Positions 6,313 to 8,005 of a stretch of 8,005 nt of DNA are shown one piece after another; the stretch's first letter is position 1; every line of letters starts with the position of its first letter. The DNA lies in contig JACCZP010000320.1 in assembly GCA_013695885.1 (NCBI GenBank), positions 1 through 8,005 of the forward strand, in the 5' to 3' direction. Under the pieces are notes generated by a model, which saw nothing but the letters and a program-made list of their open reading frames with translations, did not search any database and was not told where the DNA came from. Source of the stretch: Thermoleophilaceae bacterium (lineage in GTDB: Bacteria > Actinomycetota > Thermoleophilia > Solirubrobacterales > Thermoleophilaceae). The translations under genes and the position numbers were made by a program.

Positions 6313-7707
6313 TCAGACCCCGGCCTCGGCCGCGAGGCTCGGTGCCCGGCCGCGCACCGGCACGGTGCGCAGATAGTGGAACCAGGTGAGCCCGCCACAC
6401 AGTAGGTAGAACGCGGCGAACACGGCGAGGGCCGCCTGCGGGCCGCCGAGCAGCGTACGGGAGAGGGCGAACATCTGAGGGATGAGGAAGCCGCCGAAGG
6501 CCCCGATCGCCCCGCAGAAGCCGAGCACGGCGGCGGCCTCGCGCTTGGCGGCCACGACCGCCCGCTCACGCGCCGTCTCGTCGCCGTCGCCGGCGTCGTC
6601 GAGCATCTGGGTGCGGAAGATCACCGGGATCATGCGGAAGGTCGAGCCGTTGCCCACGCCGCTGCCCACGAAGACGAGAACGAACGCGGCGAGAAAGCCG
6701 GCGAACGCCCACGGCGACTCCTTCATCCCGAGGAAGAAGAGGACTCCGGCCACCGAGGCGATCATCAGCGCGAAGACCGCGACCGTGACCTTTGCGCCGC
6801 CCACGCGGTCCGACAGGTAGCCGCCGAGCGGACGCACCAGCGAGCCGACGAGCGGGCCGAGGAAGGCCAGGGCCACGCTCACCTGGGGAAACTGGGTGTC
6901 GATTAGCACCGGCAGCGCCGAGGAGAACCCGATGAAGGACCCGAACGTGCCGATGTAGATCACCGACATGATCCAGGTGTCCCTTCGCGTCAGGGCCTTG
7001 GCCTGGTCGCGGGCCGGTGAGGCCGCGACCGCGAGGTTGTCCATGAACAGCCACGCGCACCCGGCCGCGATCAGGATCAGGGGCACGAACACGAGCCCGG
7101 CGTTCTGCAGGTAGAGCCCCTCGCCCGACTGCGGGCCGCCGAACAGCGCCCCGAAGATGCCGATGGTCACGAGCAGGGGCACGAGGGCGAGCGTCACGGC
7201 CACGCCGATGTTGCCTCCCGCGGCGTTCAGCCCGAGCGGGAAGCCCTTGCGCTCGTCCGGGTAGAAGAACGAGATGTTGGCCATGCTCGACGAGAAGTTG
7301 CCCCCGCCGAGGCCGGCGGTGCCGGCCACGAGCAGGAAGAGCCAGTAGGGGGTGTCGGGGTTCTGCACGACGACCGACAGCAGGAGGGTCGGCACGAGCA
7401 GCAGCAGGGCGCTCGCCACCGTCCAGTTGCGGCCTCCGAAGCGCGGCACGGCCATCGTGTATGGCAGGCGCATGAAGGCGCCCACGAGCGGCGGGATGGA
7501 TACGAGCACGAACAGCTCGCTGGGCGAGAACGAGAAGCCCGCCTTGTTCAGCTGGCTGGCGACCACCGCCCACAGCACCCACACGGAGAAGCCGAGGAAC
7601 TCGGCGAAGATCGAGAACGCGAGGTTCCGCCGTGCGACCCTCTCGCCCGTCTCCTTCCAGAAGACCTCGTCGTCGGGCCTCCAGTCCGTGATCCAGCTCT
7701 TCGACAC
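6313..7707 (-). CDS. narK: NarK-type nitrate/nitrite transporter (major facilitator superfamily)
   Basis: This is a 464-residue inner-membrane protein with about 12 predicted helices. It takes up nitrate and may exchange it for nitrite, supplying the reductases encoded downstream. The two nitrate-signature stretches are clear: GLGGGNFSSSMANISFFYP (132-150) and GSGVGNGSTFRMIPVIF (348-364). The two substrate-binding arginines of the family are present as R80 in FMRLPY and R292 in SLVRPLGGYLSDR. The N-terminus WRPDDEVFWKETGERVARRNLA is typical of the family. The start is GTG 7707, because a perfect AAGGAGG lies 6 nt upstream. An in-frame ATG at 7800 would add 31 residues of non-family sequence and would fall inside the operator array. 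The charged loop at about 366-388 resembles one I recall in E. coli NarK. The stop lies 2 nt before nirB. Confidence 0.95.
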   Translation of the reverse strand: MSKSWITDWRPDDEVFWKETGERVARRNLAFSIFAEFLGFSVWVLWAVVASQLNKAGFSFSPSELFVLVSIPPLVGAFMRLPYTMAVPRFGGRNWTVASALLLLVPTLLLSVVVQNPDTPYWLFLLVAGTAGLGGGNFSSSMANISFFYPDERKGFPLGLNAAGGNIGVAVTLALVPLLVTIGIFGALFGGPQSGEGLYLQNAGLVFVPLILIAAGCAWLFMDNLAVAASPARDQAKALTRRDTWIMSVIYIGTFGSFIGFSSALPVLIDTQFPQVSVALAFLGPLVGSLVRPLGGYLSDRVGGAKVTVAVFALMIASVAGVLFFLGMKESPWAFAGFLAAFVLVFVGSGVGNGSTFRMIPVIFRTQMLDDAGDGDETARERAVVAAKREAAAVLGFCGAIGAFGGFLIPQMFALSRTLLGGPQAALAVFAAFYLLCGGLTWFHYLRTVPVRGRAPSLAAEAGV

Positions 7708-7713
7708 GCCAGG

Positions 7714-7720
7714 CCTCCTT
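7714..7720 (-). promoter_or_regulatory. narK ribosome binding site
   Basis: AAGGAGG on the minus strand is a perfect complement to the 16S rRNA 3' end. It lies 6 nt before GTG 7707 and decides the narK start. It is the strongest such site in the window, as expected for the first gene of a tightly coupled operon. Confidence 0.9.
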
Positions 7721-7744
7721 CGGGTCTCGCTCGTTGCGGCCACG

Positions 7745-7750
7745 AAGGTA
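7745..7750 (-). promoter_or_regulatory. Candidate -10 element of the narK operon promoter
   Basis: TACCTT (7750-7745) fits the TAnnnT pattern of housekeeping actinobacterial promoters. Transcription would start near 7738, giving a leader of about 30 nt that contains the ribosome binding site. No good -35 is seen at the expected distance (about 7773-7768). That region is occupied by the proximal motifs of the GlnR-like array, which is consistent with an activator-dependent promoter. The element is short and could occur by chance. Confidence 0.45.
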
Positions 7751-7760
7751 GGCGCGCGCC

Positions 7761-7864
7761 GTGTCCTCGCCGTGACGCTCGGAGGTCCATCCGGTGACAC
7801 CCCGGTATCGCCCTTGTCACACCGCGAAGTCCGCCGTGTGACGCTGGTGTTTCCGTTCGGTTAC
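7761..7864 (-). promoter_or_regulatory. GlnR-type operator array: ten motifs at exact 11-bp spacing
   Basis: On the minus strand, 5-base motifs start every 11 bp: GTAAC (7864), GAAAC (7853), GTCAC (7842), GACTT (7831), GTGAC (7820), GATAC (7809), GTCAC (7798), GACCT (7787), GTCAC (7776) and GACAC (7765). All five odd-numbered motifs match GTnAC and all five even-numbered ones begin with GA. The published Streptomyces GlnR box is gTnAC-n6-GaAAC-n6, repeated. GlnR is the OmpR-family nitrogen regulator that activates nitrate assimilation genes in actinobacteria. The array ends 10 bp before the candidate -10 and 53 nt before narK. The motifs and spacing are read directly; GlnR as the binder is inferred. 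A PhoP-like regulator, which also uses 11-bp repeats, is the main alternative. Confidence 0.8.
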
Positions 7865-7898
7865 GGGTCCTCCCTATCCCCGGGTGGTCCTCCCGACA

Positions 7899-8005
7899 TC
7901 AGCCGACGGCCACGGTCGCCCCGCCGCCGAGCAGCGCAGCGGCGAGGGCCGCGGCCACGAGGAGCAGCACGGACGGGACGAGCAGCAGCGCGACCACGAG
8001 CTGGA
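7899..8005 (-). CDS. C-terminal end of an upstream gene, probably a membrane protein (partial)
   Basis: An open minus-strand frame enters at the right edge (first full codon at 8003) and ends with TGA at 7901-7899. It encodes 34 residues beginning QLVVALLLVPSVLLLVAAA and ending GGGATVAVG, which looks like one membrane-spanning segment and a short tail. Nearly all codons end in G or C. Only the end is visible, so no family can be named. It lies 191 nt upstream of narK, on the far side of the operator array, so it is probably not part of the nitrate operon. The opposite strand is also open here from GTG 7884, but its product is a hydrophilic mirror of the membrane segment and less likely real. 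Confidence 0.45.
   Translation of the reverse strand, partial: QLVVALLLVPSVLLLVAAALAAALLGGGATVAVG

Noticed and set aside
6544..6612. Charged loop in NarK (about residues 366-388) considered as an inserted domain
   Set aside because: A similar loop is present in E. coli NarK as I recall it, so it is a family trait.
7816..7842. A 27-nt imperfect palindrome, GTCACAC ... GTGTGAC, first read as a CRP/FNR-like operator
   Set aside because: The half-sites point the wrong way for CRP (TGTGA-N6-TCACA). The arms are two members of the 11-bp periodic array, which explains them better; GTnAC is itself palindromic.
7884..8005. Plus-strand open frame from GTG 7884 to the right edge
   Set aside because: It is the complement of a likely membrane segment and gives a hydrophilic low-complexity product with no clear ribosome binding site; the minus-strand reading is preferred, though only modestly.

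Overview
The window is GC-rich throughout (by eye about 70%) and almost every codon ends in G or C. Together with a GlnR-type operator, this suggests an actinobacterium (Actinomycetota); I cannot fix the class. All supported genes lie on the minus strand, so the operon reads from high to low coordinates.

Layout in the direction of transcription: (1) 8005-7899, the last 34 codons of an upstream gene ending in a hydrophobic segment. (2) 7898-7708, a regulatory region. It holds ten 5-base motifs spaced exactly 11 bp apart that alternate between GTnAC and GAnnn, as in the GlnR box of actinobacteria. A -10-like TACCTT and a perfect AAGGAGG ribosome binding site follow. (3) 7707-6313, narK, nitrate/nitrite transporter. 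(4) 6310-3773, nirB, large subunit of NAD(P)H nitrite reductase. (5) 3776-3285, nirD, Rieske small subunit with an unusual C-terminal tail. (6) 3288-2941, an unrecognised 115-residue protein. (7) A 52-nt spacer with overlapping alternative hairpins. (8) 2888 to beyond position 1, a molybdopterin nitrate reductase continuous in frame with an FAD/NAD(P)H oxidoreductase module. It is open at the window edge after 962 codons.

This is an assimilatory nitrate operon: NarK imports nitrate (and may move nitrite), the molybdenum enzyme reduces nitrate to nitrite, and NirBD reduces nitrite to ammonium. The fused flavoprotein module probably feeds NAD(P)H electrons directly to the nitrate reductase, so no separate electron-transfer subunit may be needed. 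The first genes are very tightly coupled (2-nt gap, then two ATGA overlaps). The nitrate reductase is set apart by the structured spacer and has its own ribosome binding site.

The pathway itself is well known. The points most worth following are the unusually long GlnR-like array, the nitrate reductase-flavoprotein fusion, the unidentified 115-residue protein, the possible translational switch before the nitrate reductase, and the low-complexity tails on NirB and NirD. No RNA genes, mobile elements, CRISPR arrays or convincing terminators were seen.
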